From positions 1 to 64,000 of the forward strand of contig VHIT02000040.1 in assembly GCA_009768925.2 (NCBI GenBank): 64,000 nucleotides of DNA, read 5' to 3'. Made by a program: the position numbers and the translations under genes. Shown here piece by piece: positions 1 through 8,590 of the stretch. Origin of the DNA: Cryptosporidium bovis. Lineage: Eukaryota; Apicomplexa; Conoidasida; Eucoccidiorida; Cryptosporidiidae. Positions within the stretch are counted from its first letter, which is position 1; every line of letters begins with the position of its first letter. Below the pieces are notes generated by a model. That model was not told the DNA's origin. It searched no databases and worked only from the letters and a program-made list of their open reading frames with translations.

Positions 1-1337
1 TAGCAAGAATACTTTCTGAGTTATTAAGTCCATCAATTTTTACAAAAAAAACACTAAAGGAACAAATAAAGTACTGCCACTACTTTTGCGATCAGTGCCC
101 AATAGGGATGGTCGGATATTTCAGCAGCTTGAAAGTCAGAATAGACGAGAGCATTGGGAAGGAGATTCCAGATGCAGATTTGCTTAAATTAGCAGTATCA
201 TTAATTAAAACAACAATATTGAGTTACAACAGAGGAAAATTAAATTACGAAAAGTCAAAAATATTGCTAATCTCTTGCAAAGAGATATTGGAGATAATAT
301 TTTACTTTCGTCGAGACATAGAAAGTGCAAAATCAAATTCCATTAATGTTGAAAATGAAAGAATTCAAGTGGGGATAAACTTTTTCGTAAACAATTGCAC
401 AGATGAACTTGTATCGAAGGTGAGTTCAGATGACAAACTTTGGACAAGTGTCATTCAACTATTTTTAAATCAATCTGATTCGTTCGGCAAACACTATCCA
501 AAATTGTCGAATATAATTGTGTCCGAATTTTGGAGAATAATAATTTGCCAAGTCGAAGACTGTTTAAATCACTCTGGATCTCTGGATTTACGGCTTAACG
601 TTATAGTACCACTTTCCATTAAGTGGGGTCTCATTTCAGAGACATTACCGGGGATAATTAGTGGAATTGAAGATTTTTTATCAGAAAATTATGATAAAAT
701 AGATTTGAGTCGCATTTTTGAGAGTAAAGATGTTAAACTAAAAAATCAAGAAGCAGGACTTTTTTGTTTGTTCTCGCTACACAGCATCCTAAAGTTTAAT
801 GAAGCGAGAAAACATTTCATAGGAAACAAGAGCCTATCGTTACTTCTTGGAAGTTTAGGGAAAAGAATAATTGAGTTTTACTGTAGAAGCTCCTGTAAAA
901 TTACAACAAATGGGATTGTTCTGCAAAGGTGTAAGGAGTTGTTAATATTTATAGTAAACTCAATAACGGAAGAGGAAGGACTCAATAACATATTGATTAT
1001 GGCGATGGAAAGCATAACTATGGCGAACAGCAAGAACTATTCCCCAGAATTTCTTATTTCCCACTTTGAACTTCTTACAACGCTAATGGCATTTGTGACT
1101 TCCAGTTCTGCGACAAATAGAGAATTGATTGACAAAATATCGGGTTTTGAGAAACAAATGGTTGACTTTGTGGGGAAACTGATGGATTTGAATGTAGGTA
1201 ACGAGCATAACAAAAAGAGAATACAGCAAGGAATGCACATTTACATTTTTGGAATAAGACGGCTGATTGGAAAGTCAAGTATTGAATCTTGCGAAGTCAT
1301 TGAAAAGTTAAAATTAGAAGCTGAAAAACCAGTCTAA
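1..1337 (+). CDS. Hypothetical helical protein, 5' end outside the window
   Basis: The frame is open from the left window edge (codons in phase from base 3) to the stop ending at 1337, so the gene starts outside the window. The first in-window ATG is at 108, but codons before it are open and look coding, so 108 should not be taken as the start. About 445 residues are visible. They are rich in Leu, Ile, Lys and Asn with a predicted all-helical character and no signal peptide or membrane segment that I can see. I recognise no motif. A helical repeat scaffold (HEAT or ARM-like) is possible but only a guess. The next gene lies 143 bases downstream on the same strand. Confidence 0.7.
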   Translation, partial: ARILSELLSPSIFTKKTLKEQIKYCHYFCDQCPIGMVGYFSSLKVRIDESIGKEIPDADLLKLAVSLIKTTILSYNRGKLNYEKSKILLISCKEILEIIFYFRRDIESAKSNSINVENERIQVGINFFVNNCTDELVSKVSSDDKLWTSVIQLFLNQSDSFGKHYPKLSNIIVSEFWRIIICQVEDCLNHSGSLDLRLNVIVPLSIKWGLISETLPGIISGIEDFLSENYDKIDLSRIFESKDVKLKNQEAGLFCLFSLHSILKFNEARKHFIGNKSLSLLLGSLGKRIIEFYCRSSCKITTNGIVLQRCKELLIFIVNSITEEEGLNNILIMAMESITMANSKNYSPEFLISHFELLTTLMAFVTSSSATNRELIDKISGFEKQMVDFVGKLMDLNVGNEHNKKRIQQGMHIYIFGIRRLIGKSSIESCEVIEKLKLEAEKPV

Positions 1338-1480
1338 GAGTGATAACAAAACACAAAATTTGGTATTTCAAGTTAATTTTTCAAGAATGGCATTTTTCTC
1401 ACGCATTTTTTACCGCTTTGAAATATTTTTAAAATGTATGTATATACATTTTTCATAAATATTTTTCACAAGGGAAAGAG

Positions 1481-2662
1481 ATGATTGTTCTCAAAAATGT
1501 TTTACTACTTTTCATAGTAATATTTGACCTTATCATTCGTGGGAAGATAAGTTACCTATTCAAATCCTTAAGAAGAGATGGGTTTCGTCCAAGGATTAAC
1601 TTAAAGAATTCACCAACTACAGATGAGTTGTTCAAAGATGCCATTGTTGTTCAAAATATTATGGAAAAAATAAGGCTCAGAACCCCGGTGAGATTCTTCT
1701 CTCTTGATCTATCTCCGAGTTGCAATTTGGAAAAAAAAAGTGAGACCTGTGGGAATGTGGGAAAATGCCAGGTTTTTGGCAATGAAAGCGATCTTTCGTC
1801 AACACTTTTTGGTTTTGATATGGAAACTGATGAAATGATACCTGAAGAGGAGGGGAACTGTGAAAGTAAGAAAACCAAAGTAGACATGTTGAAAAATCCA
1901 CCTTCAAACACTGAATACAAGGGAGGTAGTATTTGGAATATGATTTATGAAGAAATAGATAAACTAAACATGCCCTTGTTATTAAACTTAACCTCTGGAG
2001 TTCAAAGTAATATAGCTGTCCATGCATCTGAAAGATACAAGAAGGTTGGGGACAAATTTGAGTACAATATAAAAAACTTTATAGATAAATTTTTAATTTA
2101 CGAGGAAAGAGGTTCCAATTTGCTTTTCACTTTTTACTATCTAGTTCAATCAATGTGTGTTCTTGGAGAGAAATTTGACGAATTTATGAATCAAAATTTG
2201 GATGATAATCCAGAAAATGAGATACTCAAGAGTGAGATCAGGGCTTTATTTGACTCTGAATCCTATTACTCTTGTAGAGAGGAGTACATGAACAATCGGT
2301 TTTTCTCCGAGTCCGACCTTCCTAAATTGAGCAAGTTTTTCGAAACATTCATATCAACTCTTGGGTGTGTTGAATGCGAAAAGTGTATTCTTCATGGAAC
2401 AATTAAAGGCAATACATTGTATTTAGCAACGAAGGCACTGGCAAGAAAGAACAATTTTCAAATAGACCCCCTTACTTTTGTGACATATATAAATGGTTTG
2501 TATGTATTTTCTAGTTCTATAATGATTATTGATATATTTGCCGAGAGGATAAGGCACTATTTATCATTCTTAATCTGTACACTTATTTTTTCTGTACTTT
2601 CATATAAAACTATTAAATCATATAGAAGGATGAACAAGATTAAAACCGAGAAGAATGACTGA
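1481..2662 (+). CDS. ERO1: ERO1-family endoplasmic reticulum thiol oxidase
   Basis: 393 residues. ERO1 is the flavoprotein that reoxidises protein disulfide isomerase in the ER. The family active site is visible as C-x2-C-x2-C (CVECEKC, residues 296-302) inside a helix that resembles the ERO1 FAD-binding core. Upstream of it is the family block reading SGVQSNIAVHAS, the counterpart of the ERO1 segment before the FAD-contacting helix. The N-terminal cysteine cluster (about residues 80-100, CGNVGKC) fits the shuttle dithiol region. Residues 1-20 are hydrophobic (signal peptide or anchor). A second hydrophobic stretch near residues 350-375 suggests C-terminal membrane anchoring, which is not usual for animal ERO1. 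The sequence is divergent; the assignment rests on the order of these motifs. It converges with the UCH gene, 43 bases apart. Confidence 0.82.
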   Translation: MIVLKNVLLLFIVIFDLIIRGKISYLFKSLRRDGFRPRINLKNSPTTDELFKDAIVVQNIMEKIRLRTPVRFFSLDLSPSCNLEKKSETCGNVGKCQVFGNESDLSSTLFGFDMETDEMIPEEEGNCESKKTKVDMLKNPPSNTEYKGGSIWNMIYEEIDKLNMPLLLNLTSGVQSNIAVHASERYKKVGDKFEYNIKNFIDKFLIYEERGSNLLFTFYYLVQSMCVLGEKFDEFMNQNLDDNPENEILKSEIRALFDSESYYSCREEYMNNRFFSESDLPKLSKFFETFISTLGCVECEKCILHGTIKGNTLYLATKALARKNNFQIDPLTFVTYINGLYVFSSSIMIIDIFAERIRHYLSFLICTLIFSVLSYKTIKSYRRMNKIKTEKND

Positions 2663-2705
2663 ATTTCGGTTCAAGAGGAAAAGTAAGATATGTAAAGAGA
2701 GCACT

Positions 2706-3419
2706 TTACTTATCTTCTATAAGTACTGTAATTGCAACGTTTTCTGATTCGTCTAAATAATCTATGAATTTCTCCTTTATTATATCAAAAGTATGTCTCA
2801 AAAAGTCTTCTTTTCTACAGCTTCCGTGATTTACTGGGATTGAGAGCCTACCATCAAGTTCGAATATATGGTCATTCTTAAGGACAAACGAGACATAGTG
2901 ATGATCTACCTCATAGGGTCCATTCAAGCAACTTCGGTCACAGGACGTTATTTCTTCATGCATTTGCTCAATATTGTTGTTTTTCTTTAGAAATAAACCT
3001 CTTTCTATAGGTATATTTTCGTCTATACCATTAATACTGCTAATTTCGTGTATGAAGCTCCCCTCTCTCACTTTAATTTGTTTTGCGTTCAGAATCGAGT
3101 GTATCAGTGCAACAGCACCACACGAATTTTGGACGTACTGCTTCATAAACCAGACACCCGGGTCAGATGGAGATAAAATTTTGTTGTTTTTGGGGTCGTT
3201 ATAGCACTCTCTTCTCTTAGTTAAAGTTTCAGTCAAGGGAAACAACAAAATTATGGAGATTAGCTCCCCATCTATGAGTTCCAAAGCCCACTCTTCAGTT
3301 GAATATACATCCTGAAACAAAATTTTCGACTCAACTCCGAGCATGTAGGCATACTTAGCTAGAGTTTCTGGATCTGAAATGAGTGGTTTCCATATTATTT
3401 CTTTTTCTCCTTGACACAT
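2706..3419 (-). CDS. Ubiquitin carboxyl-terminal hydrolase, UCH-L3 type (peptidase C12)
   Basis: 237 residues, close to the roughly 230 of UCH-L3. The cysteine protease triad is intact: the oxyanion-hole Gln94 and nucleophile Cys100 in KQYVQNSCGAV, His174 in DHHYVSF, and Asp189 in ELDGR. The spacing (Q to C six residues, H to D fifteen) equals that of human UCH-L3. The enzyme would remove small adducts from the ubiquitin C-terminus; in apicomplexans the UCH-L3 relative is also reported to act on Nedd8, which is established knowledge for the family and not visible here. There is no UCH37-like C-terminal extension. The start ATG (3417-3419) lies 155 bases from the divergently read helicase gene, so both share one short promoter region. 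Confidence 0.92.
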   Translation of the reverse strand: MCQGEKEIIWKPLISDPETLAKYAYMLGVESKILFQDVYSTEEWALELIDGELISIILLFPLTETLTKRRECYNDPKNNKILSPSDPGVWFMKQYVQNSCGAVALIHSILNAKQIKVREGSFIHEISSINGIDENIPIERGLFLKKNNNIEQMHEEITSCDRSCLNGPYEVDHHYVSFVLKNDHIFELDGRLSIPVNHGSCRKEDFLRHTFDIIKEKFIDYLDESENVAITVLIEDK

Positions 3420-3574
3420 TTTTTTTCTCCCTGATACAAACTATTTAATGAGTAGATGAGTGGCGGAATATACTGAACATTTTGAATTATTTATAATGCT
3501 TTTTGTTTATTTTTAAAATAACTAAAATAAATAACTTGCTTTAATACCTTTTATTCCCTATTTACTGCTTAGAA

Positions 3575-6385
3575 ATGCATGAACATGATTTAAAAAATGA
3601 TGACAAGTTAGGTATCAATCAAATAGAAAAAACTCATACATTAATATTTGGTCGTTTAACAAATGAACAAAAGAATGCAGTTCTCATTGATCACAATAGT
3701 TCATTATTAATAGTTGCAGGTCCTGGAACAGGTAAAACTGCCACAATAACTGCTAGAATGTTGTTTTTCTTGTTAAAAGGATACTCACCTATCTTAGCAC
3801 TTACTTTTACCAGAAAAGCAGCAAATGAGTTGAGAAATAGAGTTTCCATGTTATACTTATCTTCTATTAAAAATTTTAAAAACAAGAAACATGAATTGGC
3901 AGAAGAATCAGAGGTATTGTTTGGAGTGGCAAAAGGAACACCTAGTTTATTTTTGTCTAATTCAGGAATATTTATTGGAACTATTCACTCATTTTGTTGG
4001 AAAATAATAAAGCAGTATTGTAACTATTTGGGATTACCGAAAATCATGTCTATTTTAGATAAAGAATCATCAATAAAGCTATTGAAATCGTGCATTACCG
4101 AGATGGCTAAGAAAATGCCCTCTCTTTCTTCTCAAATATCAAACATATTTTCCTTTTCACTGGATTCAATTGATACGGATGAGATAAACAGAGATGATTA
4201 TGATGAAGATAGCGATGACGAAGACGGTGAAGATGGGATTTCTGTTGTTTCCAGAAGCAATATAATCAATAACAGCTCCAAATTAAGCGAATTAAACCCT
4301 AACAATGTTGATGACATTAAATTGGGTTCTTGCGTCAAAAACAGTGAACTAGAAAGGTTGTTAAAGGTAATCAAAATACTAAAATACAAAAAATTTTTAA
4401 ACAACGATTTGGAGTGCAATATAGAAGATGTAAACGGGAACTTTGAACTTTTGTCACTTTATCTTCTTTACACAAAAAGAATGACAGAAAACAAACCTTA
4501 TTTAGTTGACTATACAGACTTAATTACCTTAACGCTGAGATTACTGGAAAAGAACGAAGATGTAAGAAGGAAGATTCAGTTATCGTACCCGTATGTATTT
4601 TGTGATGAGTTTCAGGATACGTCAAAATTACAGTTTAGAATACTCGAATTGTTAGTTAGAGGAAATTTTAAATCATACGAAAAGGTTCTTGGTGTTTCAA
4701 TAAAAAATGAGCATGAGTGTGAAAATAAAATGCCAATAGGTGGCATCACAGTTGTAGGTGATGATGATCAGGCTATATATAGTTGGAGAGGCGTTGAAAC
4801 AGGAATATTTAAACAATTTTCAGAAATCTTTAAGGAAAATTTTAAAATAACGTTTTTAACAGAAAATTTCAGGTCCACTAACTCGATTATCTCAGCCTCA
4901 ACTAATCTCGTTCATAACAATAAATACAGAATAAACAAATCTCTTAAGACCAACAATGCAATAGGAATTGAACCTAAGGTATTTTTTTTCTCAAGAATTT
5001 CAGATGAAATGCTATGGATGGCAAGAACAATAATACTGTTAAAAATTAAATACAACTATTCTTGGAGCGATTTTGCAATACTTACAAGAACCAACGATAC
5101 ATTGTTTTACTTAGAAAAACTGTTTAATGAATACAAATTTATTGAAAATTCTGCTTCAGAAAATGTAGACACTCAAAATAAGTCAAACAATGATAACCAT
5201 GATAAAAAGTGTTGGAAGTCAATGATTCCAAGTGACTTAGTGAACATAGATAACCTAAAGTTGAAAGGTTTTATAGACAGTAAAACGGTAATTCCAACTG
5301 ACAATACATCAAGAAATAACATTAAAAATACAAAAAATTTGCTGAACAAAACTGAAATACTGGATATTCTATCTTATTGCAGACTTTTAGTTGATGAAAC
5401 AGCAGATGACTGTTTTTTAAGGGTTTGTAATCGCCCGAAAAGAGGTATAGGTGAAAATGCACTCAAGATAATAGAGTTATGTGGATTTCAAGGAATATCA
5501 CTAATTAGAAAATCAACTCAACCATTGAATGGCATAAATGAGATTACTGTTGGAAGATCACATATTGATTATGAACATGGTAATTCTTTGTACAAGCCGA
5601 TACTATATGTATGCAGAAAACTATTGGACGAAGACGCTTTAATAGATCATTCAATTGATTCTAAAACATTTAAAAAGAGTTTAAGTTCAATAAGGTCTTT
5701 TATTAAAGTATTAGACAAACTGAAAGAGTTCATAAGTGAGAGGAAAACAGTTCCTGAAATTATAAATGCAATATTAGAACACACTGGATACCTCGATTCA
5801 ATATCCTATTCCGGAAATTCAAATAAGAAAAAGAAGGAATCAAAAAAGGGGCATGATAATTCAGTGAATGAGTTGGATTCGAGTTTTAATGATAAGGTTG
5901 GATCTGTAATTGATTCAATATCGCGATTAATTAAGTGTTCAGAACCTTATGTGCCGAATAGTCAGCAACCGACTGGTCTGGAGTGCTTAATTTGCTTTCT
6001 TCAAGATGCCTCTAACGGTCTACTTGAACAAAAAAAACAGGACAAAGTGTCTTTATCTACAATTCACAAAGCTAAGGGCCTTGAATGGAAGGTTGTTTTC
6101 ATCCCAAAATTTTTAGATAGTATATTTCCCTTATTGAAGGAGAATGAATGCATGAATAATGAAACAAACAAAAAAATAAACATTGAAGAAGAAAGAAGAA
6201 TAGTGTACGTGGCTTTCACTAGAGCCAAAGAGAGACTGTTCTTAAGTGTTCCATTGAACTTGGGCAAGGCTTCTCCATTCGTTAAAGAAGCAAATATAAA
6301 GTTTGGTACAAAATTCGCATTGCCTCCTATAAAAGAACAGATTAAGCAAGTACCAAAAACAATAAAAGGGTGTAATTGGAAATAA
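3575..6385 (+). CDS. UvrD/Rep/PcrA-type superfamily 1A DNA helicase
   Basis: 936 residues. All SF1A motifs are readable: Q-motif LTNEQKNAV (28-36), Walker A GPGTGKT (49-55), motif Ia LTFTRKAANEL, motif II DEFQDT (from residue 344), motif III GDDDQAIYSWRG (from 395), motif IV ENFRST, motif V STIHKAKGLEW (His831) and motif VI VYVAFTRAKERL. These belong to 3'-to-5' DNA translocases used in repair and recombination control (UvrD, PcrA, Srs2). An acidic, Ser-rich insert at about residues 200-240 and other low-complexity, Asn/Lys-rich inserts are parasite-style additions in domains 1B and 2B. Whether it behaves as UvrD or Srs2 cannot be told from sequence alone. Single exon. Confidence 0.92.
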   Translation: MHEHDLKNDDKLGINQIEKTHTLIFGRLTNEQKNAVLIDHNSSLLIVAGPGTGKTATITARMLFFLLKGYSPILALTFTRKAANELRNRVSMLYLSSIKNFKNKKHELAEESEVLFGVAKGTPSLFLSNSGIFIGTIHSFCWKIIKQYCNYLGLPKIMSILDKESSIKLLKSCITEMAKKMPSLSSQISNIFSFSLDSIDTDEINRDDYDEDSDDEDGEDGISVVSRSNIINNSSKLSELNPNNVDDIKLGSCVKNSELERLLKVIKILKYKKFLNNDLECNIEDVNGNFELLSLYLLYTKRMTENKPYLVDYTDLITLTLRLLEKNEDVRRKIQLSYPYVFCDEFQDTSKLQFRILELLVRGNFKSYEKVLGVSIKNEHECENKMPIGGITVVGDDDQAIYSWRGVETGIFKQFSEIFKENFKITFLTENFRSTNSIISASTNLVHNNKYRINKSLKTNNAIGIEPKVFFFSRISDEMLWMARTIILLKIKYNYSWSDFAILTRTNDTLFYLEKLFNEYKFIENSASENVDTQNKSNNDNHDKKCWKSMIPSDLVNIDNLKLKGFIDSKTVIPTDNTSRNNIKNTKNLLNKTEILDILSYCRLLVDETADDCFLRVCNRPKRGIGENALKIIELCGFQGISLIRKSTQPLNGINEITVGRSHIDYEHGNSLYKPILYVCRKLLDEDALIDHSIDSKTFKKSLSSIRSFIKVLDKLKEFISERKTVPEIINAILEHTGYLDSISYSGNSNKKKKESKKGHDNSVNELDSSFNDKVGSVIDSISRLIKCSEPYVPNSQQPTGLECLICFLQDASNGLLEQKKQDKVSLSTIHKAKGLEWKVVFIPKFLDSIFPLLKENECMNNETNKKINIEEERRIVYVAFTRAKERLFLSVPLNLGKASPFVKEANIKFGTKFALPPIKEQIKQVPKTIKGCNWK

Positions 6386-6461
6386 CCAAAGTTAAAAATA
6401 AATCCTAATATATATCTAAGGAAACAATAAATTCGTTCTTTCGAATAATTTGCTTTTATAT

Positions 6462-7646
6462 CTATTCCTGTTCATTTTCAACTTTATTCTCTTTTTGAGA
6501 GGTTTGAGGAGGATTTCTAGATAACTGTTGCAAACATTTATTTACACTAAAATCTTCATATTCATCTTCACCAGATTCAGTTTTTCTAACAATAAAGAAA
6601 CACTTATTATTAACATCGTTTTCAGATTCTGCCTTCTCACATTCATTACCATTTTCCGCCTTATTTAGATAATTTCTGTGGTTTTTAACACAAATAGAAT
6701 GCATGTTGTGACACTTTTCAGTGTATCTTGGGTGATACTCCAGTATTGATGATAAAACCTTATATATAGGATTTTCCTTGTCGAAAACAGTGTCCACCTT
6801 AGTTTGAGCAATTACCTCTTTTAAGCAACGCTTTAAGTGCTCAATAGAGGCAAAAGACTGCCCACCAATGGTAATTGGTGCAGAAAAGAAGGTTGCTTTT
6901 TGTTTGTTGAATTCCTTTTCCCTCTCTTTTTGTATATGTCTCGGGAATACAGATGAAACAACTTTTTTTGCTTCTTCTTGATCAACAAGAGTCATGACAA
7001 TTTTATGACTGTCAAATTCTAGCTCCAAATTATCAACAATAGTTTTGTCATTCTTAAAAGGTTTTAAAAGAATGAAACATGTGCCATTTTGGGTAGTCTG
7101 GGAAACATATCTAATTAAATTTTGAGTTCCATCAACTAAATTTTTTAGTTTTTCTTTTAATGAATCTTTAACATTCAACCAAGATACATTCTCAGGCAAA
7201 TTCGTTACTTTTAAGATGCATCCCCCAAAGTGATGATCTTTTCCGGACATGGAGGATTTGTTTTTTTGTTTGACGGTTTTCTCTAGATTAGGCAACTCTC
7301 TGTTAAGTTTGATCATCAACTTTCCTTCTTCATCTTTTTCTAATAATATATTTGAATGACCCTCGAGCGTTTCCTCAATTTCCTCTTCTTTTGTAATTCC
7401 AAGATCCTTTACTTTAGAGCAGTTGAAAATATGTTCAACATAAAGACGATTTTTCGGATCAGATCTCATATTAGACTGAAAAAATACGTCAGTTTTTAAA
7501 TTCTCGTCAGAGAAGTAGTACTCTAATTGTTTTAATAGTGCTCTTCTTGTCTCATCCCTTAAAATATTTGTCTTAATTCTTTTGGAGTTACATTCCTCCT
7601 CAGAGGGGGAGCGTGGGTGTAAATTAATGGCTTTTGTTTCTGTCAT
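6462..7646 (-). CDS. La-type RNA-binding protein with C-terminal DCL/DUF3223-like domain
   Basis: 394 residues. The La motif is clear at about 30-115 (LLKQLEYYFSDENLKTDVFF), followed by an RRM at about 141-222 (CILKVTNLPENVSW). La binds the 3' oligo(U) end of new RNA polymerase III transcripts and protects them. The rest does not look like a standard La C-terminus: residues about 253-375 resemble the plant DCL (defective chloroplasts and leaves)/DUF3223 domain, with its repeated landmarks LEYHPRYTEKC, HSICVKNH, NKCFFIVR and EDFSVNKCL. That match is my recognition of the pattern order and is inference. A Lys/Glu-rich tail ends the protein. Converges with the helicase gene, 76 bases apart. Confidence 0.85.
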   Translation of the reverse strand: MTETKAINLHPRSPSEEECNSKRIKTNILRDETRRALLKQLEYYFSDENLKTDVFFQSNMRSDPKNRLYVEHIFNCSKVKDLGITKEEEIEETLEGHSNILLEKDEEGKLMIKLNRELPNLEKTVKQKNKSSMSGKDHHFGGCILKVTNLPENVSWLNVKDSLKEKLKNLVDGTQNLIRYVSQTTQNGTCFILLKPFKNDKTIVDNLELEFDSHKIVMTLVDQEEAKKVVSSVFPRHIQKEREKEFNKQKATFFSAPITIGGQSFASIEHLKRCLKEVIAQTKVDTVFDKENPIYKVLSSILEYHPRYTEKCHNMHSICVKNHRNYLNKAENGNECEKAESENDVNNKCFFIVRKTESGEDEYEDFSVNKCLQQLSRNPPQTSQKENKVENEQE

Positions 7647-8590
7647 CTTTGTTAATCAAACTGTACTTACAAAGTAGGAAATCAAATATATATTTATTTT
7701 ACTAATATGCATTACATATAGTAGAACTTAAAATTGAGATGTCGACAACTAGTCCTGCGCCAAGGTCTTATTGACATGTGGCGCTCTAAGTGACCTTTCA
7801 TATTTCATAGGAATAAGGGCAATCTATTCATCAGCCAAAATCGGTAACTCTGTGAATAGAAAGAAAATCGGGGTAGTACACAGGGACCAGGAATAATTAT
7901 TAAAGCCCTCAAGAAACCCTTGCAATGGCGGAACTGATGACAATAATGGAAATTCCGCGATTACAGGAACGACCGAAAATTATTAAATAAATGAAACTAA
8001 ACAGGCAAAGTAAAAATTAAACACAACAGAATGAACCAAAAAATCACTGCTCGACAAACAACATCATAATACAAAAAAAGTGTTTTTTTATTTTGAAAGA
8101 TAAAAATCATATCTTAAATATTTTAATGAAGATTTACCATGTAAGACATAACGTATGATAGGTACCCGGGTAGCATGTAGCGCCTAAAATTTGTCTCAAT
8201 AAATATAAAATAATAAATAATTAAAGGCAAAAGGAGGATATAAATAACTTATGTCTACGTACAGATCTCAGGGTATATGTTAAATTACAAGTTAGTATTG
8301 CATAGATTGGAGAGAGAATAGCGTATAGAGGGGTAGAATGGTTATTTGAGGCTCCAATTGACTGAAACAAGGCACAAAAATATACATAAATACATACAAG
8401 ACATCTATATTTATGTCCGTTGAAAAGTAAAAGTAAAAAAAATAATATTGCGGTTAATATAATGCATTTATAAAACTTGTCAATTTATGTGTTGATTTTA
8501 TTAATTTAAATTAATTTCTGTTTTGAGTAACTCTAGAAATTTTAGTAGAATAATCTAGAGTAATTTTGATGTTAGGATATAATTTTAAAT
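7647..8590. other. Intergenic region between La and AP2 genes, with hairpin potential
   Basis: Divergent promoter region of about 940 bases. Bases 7736-7990 are less AT-rich than the rest. They contain two inverted repeats: gcgcc at 7757-7761 with ggcgc at 7780-7784 (an inner gtc/gac pair stacks inside), and gcggaa at 7928-7933 with ttccgc at 7953-7958. No open frame of note crosses this stretch. It could be a long 5' leader, or a noncoding RNA. The rest (8000-8590) is AT-rich and I see nothing else in it. Confidence 0.4.
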
